From contig CAMEBJ010000036.1 of NCBI GenBank assembly GCA_945912085.1, positions 1-9,186 on the forward strand: a stretch of 9,186 bases of DNA, given 5' to 3'. The position numbers were made by a program, and so were the translations under genes. Shown one piece after another: positions 1 through 7,003 of the stretch (positions are counted from its first letter, which is position 1; each line of letters opens with the position of its first letter). This stretch comes from an uncultured Bacteroidales bacterium. Its GTDB lineage: Bacteria; Bacteroidota; Bacteroidia; Bacteroidales; UBA932. The notes under the pieces were generated by a model. It searched no databases and was not told the DNA's origin. It saw nothing but the letters and a program-made list of their open reading frames with translations.

Positions 1-2651
1 ATATCATCAACGATGCTCCGGCAGAAGATAGTCTGATGACCGCTGACAGTCTGAGAAAGGATAGTCTGACAAAGGACAGTCTGACGACCGACAGTTTAAT
101 GACGGACAGTCTGACGACGGCGGGCATCGACACCGCAGAGGCCGCAACGGACACCGTAATCCTGACCGCAAGGGACACCATCGTGGCCCCGGACTCTCTG
201 AAAGACATTGATCCCCTCAGGTATAAATATTTCGTTGAACTTAAAGATTCCCTGACGAGAGCGACAACCCGCGACTCCCTTCTTTCAGTTGGCGACACCC
301 TCGAACTTGCACTTCTGGATTCGCTTTACCTTAAGGACTCCACCGACATCGCGAAGGCGAAATTCGATGCCTGGTTCAATTCCCTGACGCGCAAGGAAAA
401 GAAGAAATACATCGCCGAACAGGAACTGCCAATCAAGATGGCCGAGATGAGGGCGAAGATGGAGAGGAAGGACAGCATCAAGGCAGTCAAGGACAGCATC
501 ACCCAGAACACCCCGCGAATCCTCGAGACCTACGCGGTTCCCGATTCGATGCAGTACAAGAGGCTGTTGATGTGGAATCACGACCGGTATTTCAACGAGT
601 TGAAGCTCCAGACACAGGACACCTCCTACAATTACCATTTCAGGGATCTGCCTTACGCAAAAGAGGACATAAATGCCAACTGGCTGGGAGTTCCCGGTTC
701 GGCTGTCCAGTATTTCGACTGGTTCAAGCGCGAGGGGGAGGAAAACGTAATCTTCTACACTCCTTACAGGTCCTACACCTATTCACCCGAGACCCTGCCT
801 TTCTACAACACCAAGACACCTTACACCGAGCTTGCTTACTGGGGTACCCTGTTCGCCCAGGACGAGAAGGAGGAGGCCAACATCAAGATATTGACAACCC
901 AGAACATCCTTCCGGGTCTGAATGTCACACTTGAATACCACCGCTTCGGAGGCAAGGGTATGCTCCAGAGAGAGGACACGGACAACAGGACGGCGGTTGT
1001 CTCCGCGAACTATATGGGCAAGAGGTACCTGATGCACCTTGCATATATATACAATAAGGTTAAAAAAAGCGAGAACGGAGGAATAGCTGACAATTTCTGG
1101 ATAAGGGACACCACGGTCGATGCCAAGGAAATCACCGTCAACCTTCTGGATGCCTCCAGCAAGACAAAGAAAAACACCGTCTTCCTCGACCAGTCCTACA
1201 GGTTCCCGTTCAGTTTCATCGGCAGAAACGGGACAAAGGAGGAAAGGAAGGAGTTCAAGATCCGCAGGGACAGCATTATGAGCAGCGGCGACAGCGCGGC
1301 GATTGCGGAGTTCCTACTGGAGCAGAAGCAGAAGAAGGATGCTTCGAAGGACAGTGTCAACAGGGACATCACCTCGACATTCATCGGACACAGTTCCGAG
1401 TATTCGGTCTTCACGAGGACCTACTCGGACAACATCACCAACGACACCGAAAGGAATTTCTTCAACAACAACTTCTACCTCAACCCAAGGTCGAGCGCGG
1501 ACTCAATGAGGGTGATGAAGCTGGAAAACAGGGTTTACCTGAGACTCCAGCCGTGGAAGGCCGATGGTATCATCTCGAAAATCGATGTCGGAATCGCTGA
1601 CAAACTGTTGAATTACTACAGTTTCAATCCGAGTACCGGATTTCTCGCCAGGTCAGCCAACACGGTCAGGAATTCAGTCTATCTCTACGCAGGAGCACAG
1701 GGACAGTACAAGAAATACCTCGACTGGCATGCCTTCGGAAAATACACATTCCTCGGTCACGAAATAAATGATTTCGGAGTCAATGCAGACGTGTCGGTGA
1801 AATTCTATCCGTTCCGCCGGGACAGGAACAGCCCTCTGATTCTGAAAGCGGCATTCGAGACCAAACTTGAGGAGCCGGATTTCTACGAAACCCATTTCTT
1901 CAGTAACCACTACAGATGGAACAATGATTTCGCCAAGGTGTCCACGACAAAAGTGGAGGCCTCCGTGTCGATTCCGAGGTGGAAACTGGAGGCGGCTTTC
2001 GGCTACTCCCTTCTGGGAAACAACATATACTTCGACGCCCTGTCCAATCCTTGTCAGAACGCCACGGCAATGAGCGTGATGAGGGCATCGCTGATGAAAA
2101 ATTTCACTGTGGGAAAGATTCTCCATCTCGACCACAGGCTGATGTTCCAGGTTTCGTCAAACGAGGCCGTGCTGCCTCTGCCGATGTTCTCGGCGAACCT
2201 GAGATACTACATCCAGTTCAATGTCGTCCGCAAGGTGATGCAGATGCAGATTGGTGCGGACGCAAGATACAACACCCTCTGGTATGCCCAGGGGTACAAC
2301 CCTGTCCTCGGAGTTTTCTACAACCAGGACAAGGAGCGCTACGGAAACAACGCCGACATAGATGTGTTCGTGAACATCCAGTGGAAGCGTGCCTGCATAT
2401 TCATCAAAGTACTGAACGTCGGTCAGGGCTGGCCGAACAAGGAAGCGGGCTACTTCAGCGCTCACAATCATATTTACTCACAAAGAGCCATCAAAGTCGG
2501 GATTTTCTGGCCATTCTACATCCAGGCCGGAAAGAACTCAAGAATAGGAGGAGGAAATGCCGGAGGTAAGCCTTCAGGCGGTGCAATGGGCGGCGGTGCA
2601 ATGGGCGGCAGTGCAATGGGCGGCGGTGGCTTGTCAACTTACGACCGCTGA
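1..2651 (+). CDS. Putative outer-membrane porin, Porin_10 family (5' partial)
   Basis: This is a Bacteroidetes-type putative porin, expected to form a beta-barrel in the outer membrane; its substrate is unknown. The first full codon is at 3 and the frame is open to the window edge, so the true start and signal peptide lie upstream. The ATG at 36 falls inside a DSL repeat and is an unlikely start. Counting from that ATG, residues 1-27 are DSL repeats and 100-190 are charged, helix-prone sequence ending in PRILETYAVPDSMQYKR. From about 240 onward alternating aromatic strands suggest a barrel, with family-like segments TPYTELAYWG (261-270), QNILPGLNV (289-297) and NGGIADNFW (347-355). A hydrophilic insert at 398-440 is probably a long loop. 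The last likely strand is RAIKVGIFWPFYI (817-829), followed by a Gly/Met-rich tail. The stop (TGA, 2649-2651) overlaps the next ATG. Family assignment is from recalled sequence pattern. Confidence 0.85.
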   Translation, partial: IINDAPAEDSLMTADSLRKDSLTKDSLTTDSLMTDSLTTAGIDTAEAATDTVILTARDTIVAPDSLKDIDPLRYKYFVELKDSLTRATTRDSLLSVGDTLELALLDSLYLKDSTDIAKAKFDAWFNSLTRKEKKKYIAEQELPIKMAEMRAKMERKDSIKAVKDSITQNTPRILETYAVPDSMQYKRLLMWNHDRYFNELKLQTQDTSYNYHFRDLPYAKEDINANWLGVPGSAVQYFDWFKREGEENVIFYTPYRSYTYSPETLPFYNTKTPYTELAYWGTLFAQDEKEEANIKILTTQNILPGLNVTLEYHRFGGKGMLQREDTDNRTAVVSANYMGKRYLMHLAYIYNKVKKSENGGIADNFWIRDTTVDAKEITVNLLDASSKTKKNTVFLDQSYRFPFSFIGRNGTKEERKEFKIRRDSIMSSGDSAAIAEFLLEQKQKKDASKDSVNRDITSTFIGHSSEYSVFTRTYSDNITNDTERNFFNNNFYLNPRSSADSMRVMKLENRVYLRLQPWKADGIISKIDVGIADKLLNYYSFNPSTGFLARSANTVRNSVYLYAGAQGQYKKYLDWHAFGKYTFLGHEINDFGVNADVSVKFYPFRRDRNSPLILKAAFETKLEEPDFYETHFFSNHYRWNNDFAKVSTTKVEASVSIPRWKLEAAFGYSLLGNNIYFDALSNPCQNATAMSVMRASLMKNFTVGKILHLDHRLMFQVSSNEAVLPLPMFSANLRYYIQFNVVRKVMQMQIGADARYNTLWYAQGYNPVLGVFYNQDKERYGNNADIDVFVNIQWKRACIFIKVLNVGQGWPNKEAGYFSAHNHIYSQRAIKVGIFWPFYIQAGKNSRIGGGNAGGKPSGGAMGGGAMGGSAMGGGGLSTYDR
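27..119 (+). repeat. DSL-coding tandem repeat, mostly 15-bp units
   Basis: Six copies of a Asp-Ser-Leu core (gacagtctg and variants) begin at 27, 45, 60, 75, 90 and 105. The first spacing is 18 bp and the others are 15 bp, so the reading frame is kept throughout. The array encodes a low-complexity segment at the start of the visible porin sequence, and isolated DSL or DSI motifs continue to about residue 155. DSL-rich N-terminal linkers are common in Bacteroidetes outer-membrane proteins. The role is probably a flexible periplasmic spacer, but this is inference. Confidence 0.85.
2577..2627 (+). repeat. 15-bp tandem repeat coding the Gly/Ala/Met porin tail
   Basis: The unit gcaatgggcggcggt and close variants repeat in frame about three times and encode GGAM-GGGAM-GGSAM-GGG. 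It lies immediately before the end of the porin gene, after the last recognisable beta-strand. The copies are almost identical at the DNA level, differing at ggt/agt, which suggests recent expansion by slippage; copy number may therefore vary between strains. Confidence 0.85.
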
Positions 2652-3718
2652 TGAACAGGAAATATTCAGGTAAAATTGTAAAAATCTCCCTTGTCATCCT
2701 TTTGCTGATGCTTGTGCCTCTCTGCGAGAGGGGAAGATATCTTGAAAGAAGCGAGGCCACGATTCCATTCGGAGGACAGACCATAAGATGCGTTCTGGAC
2801 ACGGGAGACGATATGTACTCCCACCAGGGACTCAAGACAGGCTTCAGCTACGAGATGCTCAGAATATTCGCCGCACAGGAAAAGCTTCCGGTGACAATCA
2901 TCGAGGCAATGCCTGGAGAGAATTACGAAGACTCCCTGATGGTGGAGAGTGCAGACATTCTGGTGCGATGCGTTCCGGATTCCCTCGACAATCCCGACAT
3001 AAGGAAAACCCTCCGGACCGACCATTTCTGTGTCTGGAACCTAAGAGCAGACAAGACTGCGGAAATCAAGGCAATCAACCTCTGGCTCGGAGGATTCTTC
3101 AACAAAAAGGAATACAAAGAGCTCAGGAACAGGTTCTACAGTTCCTACGACCCTTTCAAGCGCCTCGCCCGGGGTTCCCTGAGCCACAGGCTCAGCCCCT
3201 ACGACGAAATCATCAGGAAGTATGCGGCAACAATAGGATGGGACTGGAGGATGCTGACTGCCGTCATCTACCAGGAGTCACGCTTTTCCATCAGCACTGT
3301 CTCCTCAAGGGGAGCCCGGGGATTGATGCAGATTATCCCCAGCACAGCAGCCTACTATGGTGTCACCGACCTGCTGGACCCTGAGGAAAACATCAAGGCT
3401 GGGACAAGACATCTGGGCAGGCTCCAGAAAGCATTCAGCGAGGAGGAATTCACTCCGGAAGAACGCATCAAGTTCACCCTTGCAGCCTACAACGCAGGTG
3501 AGGGAAGAATTGCCGACTGCAGGGCATTCGCAACGGCAAACGAGGTTGACAGCACGAAGTGGGATGAAATTGTAACCATAATCCCGAATATGCGGCGCTA
3601 CGCGGTCACCTGCGGAGACACTGTCCGTCAGAGCGGATTCAGGGGGACAGAAACAATCAATTACGTCAGCAGGGTAAAAGAACTCTACGAAGCATTCTGC
3701 GAAATCTGCCCCGAGTAG
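2651..3718 (+). CDS. MltF-like membrane-bound lytic transglycosylase (SLT domain)
   Basis: This enzyme is expected to cleave the MurNAc-GlcNAc bond of peptidoglycan non-hydrolytically in the periplasm. The 355-residue product starts with a hydrophobic segment (about 9-25) that could be a signal peptide or anchor; Cys25 follows VPL, a poor lipobox. Residues about 39-168 resemble a family-3 solute-binding module but are about half the usual size. Residues about 182-348 form the SLT domain, with the catalytic Glu209 in YQESRF, GLMQIIP (224-230), AAYNAG (278-283) and NYVSRV (337-342), so the active site looks intact. The start ATG at 2651-2653 overlaps the porin TGA by one base, favouring translational coupling. 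The gene ends six bases from the stop of the convergent permease. MltF-type architecture is the best fit; a plain Slt-type enzyme with an unrelated N-terminus is the alternative. Confidence 0.88.
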   Translation: MNRKYSGKIVKISLVILLLMLVPLCERGRYLERSEATIPFGGQTIRCVLDTGDDMYSHQGLKTGFSYEMLRIFAAQEKLPVTIIEAMPGENYEDSLMVESADILVRCVPDSLDNPDIRKTLRTDHFCVWNLRADKTAEIKAINLWLGGFFNKKEYKELRNRFYSSYDPFKRLARGSLSHRLSPYDEIIRKYAATIGWDWRMLTAVIYQESRFSISTVSSRGARGLMQIIPSTAAYYGVTDLLDPEENIKAGTRHLGRLQKAFSEEEFTPEERIKFTLAAYNAGEGRIADCRAFATANEVDSTKWDEIVTIIPNMRRYAVTCGDTVRQSGFRGTETINYVSRVKELYEAFCEICPE

Positions 3719-3724
3719 AAATTC

Positions 3725-4906
3725 TCAGTTCATCGAGACTGTCCTTGCAGGATCAACCCTTGAGATGAAAATGGACGGGAGAAGCAGAAAGAGCATTATG
3801 ACTGCCCAGGCAATGAGATCTGCGGCAAGAATCAGCCCTAAATCCAGATGCACCGGAACAAACGGCACAAAATAATTCGACGGATCCAGTTTCAGAATAT
3901 GAGTATGCTCCTGAATGAGGCAGAGCACTATGGCGACTATATTCCCGCAGGCCATTCCCTTGAGCACGAGAGATGAGGCGGCAGTGAGGAAAACCCGGGC
4001 GATTCTCCTGTCATTCATCCCCAGGGACTTGAGCACACCTATAGTGGAGATGTTCTCGAACAGCATTATCAGCAGGCCTGAAATCATATTGAACCCCGCA
4101 ACGACTGTCATCAGGACAAGGATGAACAGGACATTGAAATCAATTAGATTCAGCCAGTCAAAAATCTGGGGATATTTCCTCGTGGAAGGTGTCGAGACCA
4201 CTGTCGGCCCTTCATATTCAGGGTCCGACATTTCCGAAAACAGAATATAGCCTATTTCATCCGCGACCTCATCCATCACAGAGGACTTCCTCTCGCTTTC
4301 TTTCAGAAAGACCTCGTGCACTGAAACCTGGTCTGCATTCCAGCCGTTCAATCTCTGCAAATCCTCAAGTGAAGCATACACCAACATTCTGTCATCTGAC
4401 TGAATGAGAGGCTCATACACAGATTGGACACGGAATTTCCTCACCTTCGTTCTCTCCCCTATGAAATAGGCCGGCACAAAATCCCCGACCCCCACCTGCA
4501 GCTTTGACGCAAGGGTGGAAGGCAGACTGATTCCGAGAGAGGCGGACGAATCGGCCACCGCTGAAGGGAAAGCCTTGAACAGAACCCCGTGAATGTTCGT
4601 CCCGCTCTTGACAATACCTGCCCTGTAGATTGCAGGGCGCACCTCTCTGACTTCCGGAAGGGATTCTATCCTGCTGACATACGGGGCATTGCGTTCTATC
4701 GGTGAGGACTCATCAAGATAGTTCATATCCACCGGAGTAATCTGAACATCCCCGCTTATTTCCGAAAGGGCATCCCTTATTCCGATTCTGAATCCGGACG
4801 AAATGGCAACGGCCAGAATCATCACGAGAAAACTGACCGCAATGCAGACAATCGCCAGTTTACCCTTGAACTTCAGCCTCGATGCTATGAACAACGAAAT
4901 ATTCAT
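3725..4906 (-). CDS. ABC transporter permease, FtsX / LolC-LolE type
   Basis: This inner-membrane permease resembles subunits that move lipoproteins out of the inner membrane (LolCDE) and related MacB-like systems. The 393-residue length matches the family. Helices are predicted at about 17-37, 257-283, 305-331 and 354-382. Residues about 43-250 form the large periplasmic domain. The cytoplasmic motif ISTIGVLKSLGMNDRRIARV (286-305) is the FtsX-like coupling region, and the C-terminus ISRVDPARTV is typical. A segment DPSNYFVPFVPVHLDL (341-356) before the last helix also fits LolE-type proteins. No ATPase partner is encoded nearby, so a LolD-like subunit would have to come from elsewhere. The ATG at 4904-4906 follows an A-rich leader, and a TAACTTTG element lies 31 bases upstream. 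LolC/E rather than another FtsX-family transporter is likely but not proven. Confidence 0.85.
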   Translation of the reverse strand: MNISLFIASRLKFKGKLAIVCIAVSFLVMILAVAISSGFRIGIRDALSEISGDVQITPVDMNYLDESSPIERNAPYVSRIESLPEVREVRPAIYRAGIVKSGTNIHGVLFKAFPSAVADSSASLGISLPSTLASKLQVGVGDFVPAYFIGERTKVRKFRVQSVYEPLIQSDDRMLVYASLEDLQRLNGWNADQVSVHEVFLKESERKSSVMDEVADEIGYILFSEMSDPEYEGPTVVSTPSTRKYPQIFDWLNLIDFNVLFILVLMTVVAGFNMISGLLIMLFENISTIGVLKSLGMNDRRIARVFLTAASSLVLKGMACGNIVAIVLCLIQEHTHILKLDPSNYFVPFVPVHLDLGLILAADLIAWAVIMLFLLLPSIFISRVDPARTVSMN

Positions 4907-4937
4907 CCCTGTAATTCTCTTTTTTCAGGTGAGGGGA

Positions 4938-4945
4938 CAAAGTTA
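4938..4945 (-). promoter_or_regulatory. Candidate -7 element for the LolE-like permease
   Basis: On the minus strand these bases read TAACTTTG, an exact match to the Bacteroidetes TAnnTTTG -7 consensus. Transcription would start near 4931 and leave a leader of about 25 nt before the ATG at 4906. There is no TTTG at the usual -33 distance, which lowers confidence. Confidence 0.4.
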
Positions 4946-4967
4946 TACATATTTCAAATTTTTTCTT

Positions 4968-4975
4968 CATCTTTG
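4968..4975 (+). promoter_or_regulatory. Candidate -7 element for the BASS-like transporter
   Basis: The plus strand reads CATCTTTG, one mismatch from TAnnTTTG. Transcription would start near 4982, giving a leader of about 48 nt before the ATG at 5030. No -33 TTTG is present at the expected distance. A start downstream of this element also argues against use of the in-frame TTG at 4973, which lies inside the box. Confidence 0.2.
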
Positions 4976-5029
4976 CGGCCAATTTTCATCACCTATGTCA
5001 CAAAACAGACAAACGCTTCACCCGTAGAT

Positions 5030-6007
5030 ATGACCAAAATCAAAAGATTCATAAAAGACTGGATGCTTCCCCTGGCAATGATTGTCGGAGCATCAGCCTA
5101 CCTCATTTACAAGCAGATACCCTCCCTTGCCCCGGCAGGACCATTTCTTTACAGGACAGTGGCATTTCTGCAGCCGGCACTGCTCTTCTGCCTTCTGTTC
5201 CTGACATTCTGCAAGATTTCCCCGAAGGATATGAGGCCGAGGAAATGGCATCTGTGGCTACTGCTGTTCCAGACCCTGGGATTCATCCTTCTGGCAATAA
5301 CTACAATTTTCCTGAAAGGTGCCCACTCGGCAGTGCTCATCGAGAGTGCGATGCTGATGATTATATGTCCGACAGCCACTGCGGCATCAGTCATCACGGG
5401 AAAACTCGGAGGGGATATGCCCGGTCTGACAACCTACCTGATTCTCATCAACCTTGTCACAGCCCTGGTTGTACCTCTGTTCGTGCCGATTATCCATCCG
5501 GCACAGGACACCACATTCGTGGTTGCATTCAGTATGATAATGGCAAAGGTCTTCCCTCTGCTGATCTGCCCGTGCATACTTGCCTGGATAGTGAGATTCA
5601 CAATGCCAAAGCTGCACAGGAAGATTGTCCGCCACGAGAACCTGCCGTTCAATCTCTGGTCGGTCGGACTCATGCTTGCCATCCTGATGACCACACGCTC
5701 AATCGTGCACAGCGACGTCCCGGCAAGTTACCAGATTGGAATTGCCGTCGTCTCACTGGTCTGCTGCATCCTCCAGTTTGCCTGTGGGAAACTCATCGGG
5801 AAACGCTATGGAGCCTCCATCACGGCAGGTCAGGCCCTGGGACAAAAGAACACCGTGTTTGCAATCTGGATGGGCTACACCTTTATGACACCGGTCACCT
5901 CAATTGCAGGAGGATTCTACAGCATCTGGCACAATGTCTTCAACTCGTGGCAGCTGTACCGCAAGCGCAAAGATGAAGAGAAGGGAATTTTTCCTGTTCA
6001 GGAATAG
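5030..6007 (+). CDS. BASS/SBF-like membrane transporter
   Basis: This 325-residue integral membrane protein resembles the bile acid:sodium symporter superfamily, in a form common in Bacteroidetes and usually annotated only as transporter. About ten hydrophobic segments can be seen, near residues 11-28, 42-62, 73-95, 101-124, 133-156, 163-186, 207-221, 233-251, 263-285 and 289-305. Two polar, proline/glycine-bearing motifs interrupt helices, as in the crossed helices of BASS proteins: CPTATAASVITGKLGG (113-128) and GQALGQKNTVFAIWMGYTF (267-285). The C-terminus IWHNVFNSWQLYRKRK is cytoplasm-like and basic. I chose the ATG at 5030 because MTKIKRFIKDWMLP directly precedes the first helix; an in-frame TTG at 4973 would add 19 residues lacking family character. 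The substrate cannot be read from sequence. It ends three bases from the convergent TPR gene. Confidence 0.8.
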   Translation: MTKIKRFIKDWMLPLAMIVGASAYLIYKQIPSLAPAGPFLYRTVAFLQPALLFCLLFLTFCKISPKDMRPRKWHLWLLLFQTLGFILLAITTIFLKGAHSAVLIESAMLMIICPTATAASVITGKLGGDMPGLTTYLILINLVTALVVPLFVPIIHPAQDTTFVVAFSMIMAKVFPLLICPCILAWIVRFTMPKLHRKIVRHENLPFNLWSVGLMLAILMTTRSIVHSDVPASYQIGIAVVSLVCCILQFACGKLIGKRYGASITAGQALGQKNTVFAIWMGYTFMTPVTSIAGGFYSIWHNVFNSWQLYRKRKDEEKGIFPVQE

Positions 6008-6010
6008 GGA

Positions 6011-6952
6011 CTACAACTGTTCCAGACGGGCCTTTGCAGACATTCTTTCCTGCTCGTCAGGACTCGCCTCAATCAGCACCGGTAGATATTTCTTCTCCAG
6101 TCTGACATTTTTCTGTCTCCTTGCAATCAGGATGCAATTCTTGGCGGCAGTGTAATCCTTAGGATTGATTTTCAACACTTTCTCGTAATACTTCAAAGCC
6201 TTCTTCGGATTCTTTTGGGCAACGAACCAGTAGGAGCCCACATCGGAAAGGAACATTGTCGAAGAAGGATTCTTTGTCAGCATCTTCCCGGCAAGGGATG
6301 CGAAGGCATTGTAGGAAGATTCGGTGCCTATGTTGAAAAAAGTGTAGCAATATTCCTGGATGGCACCCTCAAAAACCTCATTGTCAACATCCTGACCATC
6401 AAAGACCCAGCCCTTCGGAGAGGCATAATAGTCATCCACAAGTTTCTCCAGGCAGACAAGAGCCATGTCCGGGCTTTCCTTCTCGTAAGCGACCAATGCG
6501 GCAGCCTTGTTGAAACGCAGACCGATGTCAGACTTGAAAATGGATGCCGCCTTGTCGATGTTCTTCAAGGCAATCGAGAAGAGGGAATCATCGTAAGTCA
6601 CTTCCTCAAAATACCTTATGTCATTTCCGGTGGAATCCTTGAGAGAAAACAGGGGCTCGTTTCCAAGATACTTCCTCCCGGGTTTGGAAACGACAGAAGA
6701 AGTCTTTGACTTGTTGAAATAATAGTTGAACCTTGCAGACAGCATCTTCCGGTTACCCGGATCACAGGCCTCCCACTTGTCAAGCACGGTCTCAATGCCC
6801 ACTCCGGTGGGACCCAGAACGGACACAAGCTGGTCATACTTCCGTGAATACATTTCCGAAGCCTCCTTGTCCTGGGCGAGGGCTCCGACAGGGAAAAATG
6901 CGCTCAGGGAAAGGGCGGAAACGACGGCAAGGGTTCCGAAAAATGATTTCAT
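6011..6952 (-). CDS. Secreted TPR-repeat protein of unknown function
   Basis: I do not recognise a named family. From the ATG at 6950-6952 the product is 313 residues. A signal peptide fits residues 1-26, with cleavage after ALA in GALAQDKE, so the mature protein is probably periplasmic. Residues 143-175 look like a degenerate TPR (RFNKAAALVAYEKESPDMAL). Residues 231-282 hold the clearest one, with AQKNPKKALKYYEKVLKINPKD (two pieces around 245-266) followed by a further helix pair. Tetratricopeptide repeats usually bind proteins, so a scaffold or envelope-assembly role is possible but not shown. An in-frame ATG at 6979 would add nine residues; the inner start gives a cleaner signal peptide. 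The gene follows the methyltransferase after 49 bases and may be cotranscribed with it. Confidence 0.75.
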   Translation of the reverse strand: MKSFFGTLAVVSALSLSAFFPVGALAQDKEASEMYSRKYDQLVSVLGPTGVGIETVLDKWEACDPGNRKMLSARFNYYFNKSKTSSVVSKPGRKYLGNEPLFSLKDSTGNDIRYFEEVTYDDSLFSIALKNIDKAASIFKSDIGLRFNKAAALVAYEKESPDMALVCLEKLVDDYYASPKGWVFDGQDVDNEVFEGAIQEYCYTFFNIGTESSYNAFASLAGKMLTKNPSSTMFLSDVGSYWFVAQKNPKKALKYYEKVLKINPKDYTAAKNCILIARRQKNVRLEKKYLPVLIEASPDEQERMSAKARLEQL

Positions 6953-7001
6953 ATTTTCTGTATATAGCTTATATTTCATATATATTTAAAATATTGAATA
7001 T
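6953..7001 (-). promoter_or_regulatory. A+T-rich gap before the TPR gene
   Basis: This 49-bp gap lies between the methyltransferase stop and the TPR start and is mostly A and T. It includes most of an odd palindrome at 6989-7003, plus ATATA-gct-TATAT near 6963-6975. No good TAnnTTTG is present; the nearest minus-strand candidate, TATTTTAA, matches only partly. The gap could be a weak promoter or simply an untranslated spacer within one operon. Confidence 0.3.
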
Positions 7002-7003
7002 TT
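6989..7003. repeat. Short perfect palindrome at the methyltransferase stop
   Basis: The plus strand reads AAATATT-G-AATATTT, with two 7-base arms around one central base. It overlaps the first two bases of the methyltransferase stop codon complement. Being wholly A+T in its arms it would make only a weak hairpin and lacks a GC stem, so a Rho-independent terminator is unlikely. An operator is possible, but chance in A+T-rich DNA is a fair alternative. Confidence 0.35.

Larger units (their letters stand above)
4907..5029. promoter_or_regulatory. Divergent promoter region between permease and transporter
   Basis: These 123 bases separate two genes transcribed away from each other and must hold at least one promoter. 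The section from about 4938 to 4990 is A+T-rich. It contains an exact TAnnTTTG element for the minus strand and a one-mismatch element for the plus strand, 22 bp apart. No clear -33 TTTG box sits at the expected spacing for either. I see no operator palindrome, riboswitch or small gene here. Confidence 0.6.

Noticed and set aside
36..38. ATG at 36 as the porin start
   Set aside because: It sits between two DSL units, the frame continues to the window edge, and no signal peptide follows it.
1979..2569. A 196-codon plus-strand open frame inside the porin gene
   Set aside because: The porin frame shows clear barrel and family patterns here; the alternative product is Arg/Gln/Pro-rich with no recognisable feature.
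2788..3384. A 198-codon plus-strand open frame inside the MltF-like gene
   Set aside because: The overlapping frame encodes the SLT catalytic domain; this one has shadow-like composition and no start context.
4973..5029. TTG start that would extend the transporter by 19 residues
   Set aside because: The added residues look non-coding and the TTG lies within a possible promoter box; the ATG at 5030 directly precedes the first helix.
4343..5658. A 15-base direct repeat, gccgttcaatctctg, at 4343-4357 and 5644-5658
   Set aside because: The copies lie in different genes read on opposite strands and in unrelated peptides, without extension on either side. Chance is the simplest explanation.
5245..5976. 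A 243-codon plus-strand open frame inside the transporter gene
   Set aside because: It is out of frame with a clear ten-helix membrane protein. Its product is rich in His, Arg, Pro and Cys with no domain-like pattern, as expected for a shadow frame.
5991..6004. Possible terminator hairpin TTCCT-GTTC-AGGAA
   Set aside because: The stem is only five pairs, mostly weak, and neither strand has a T-run after it.
6953..6979. ATG at 6979 as the TPR gene start
   Set aside because: It adds MKYKLYTEN before an otherwise standard signal peptide; the ATG at 6952 is the simpler start, though the longer form cannot be excluded.
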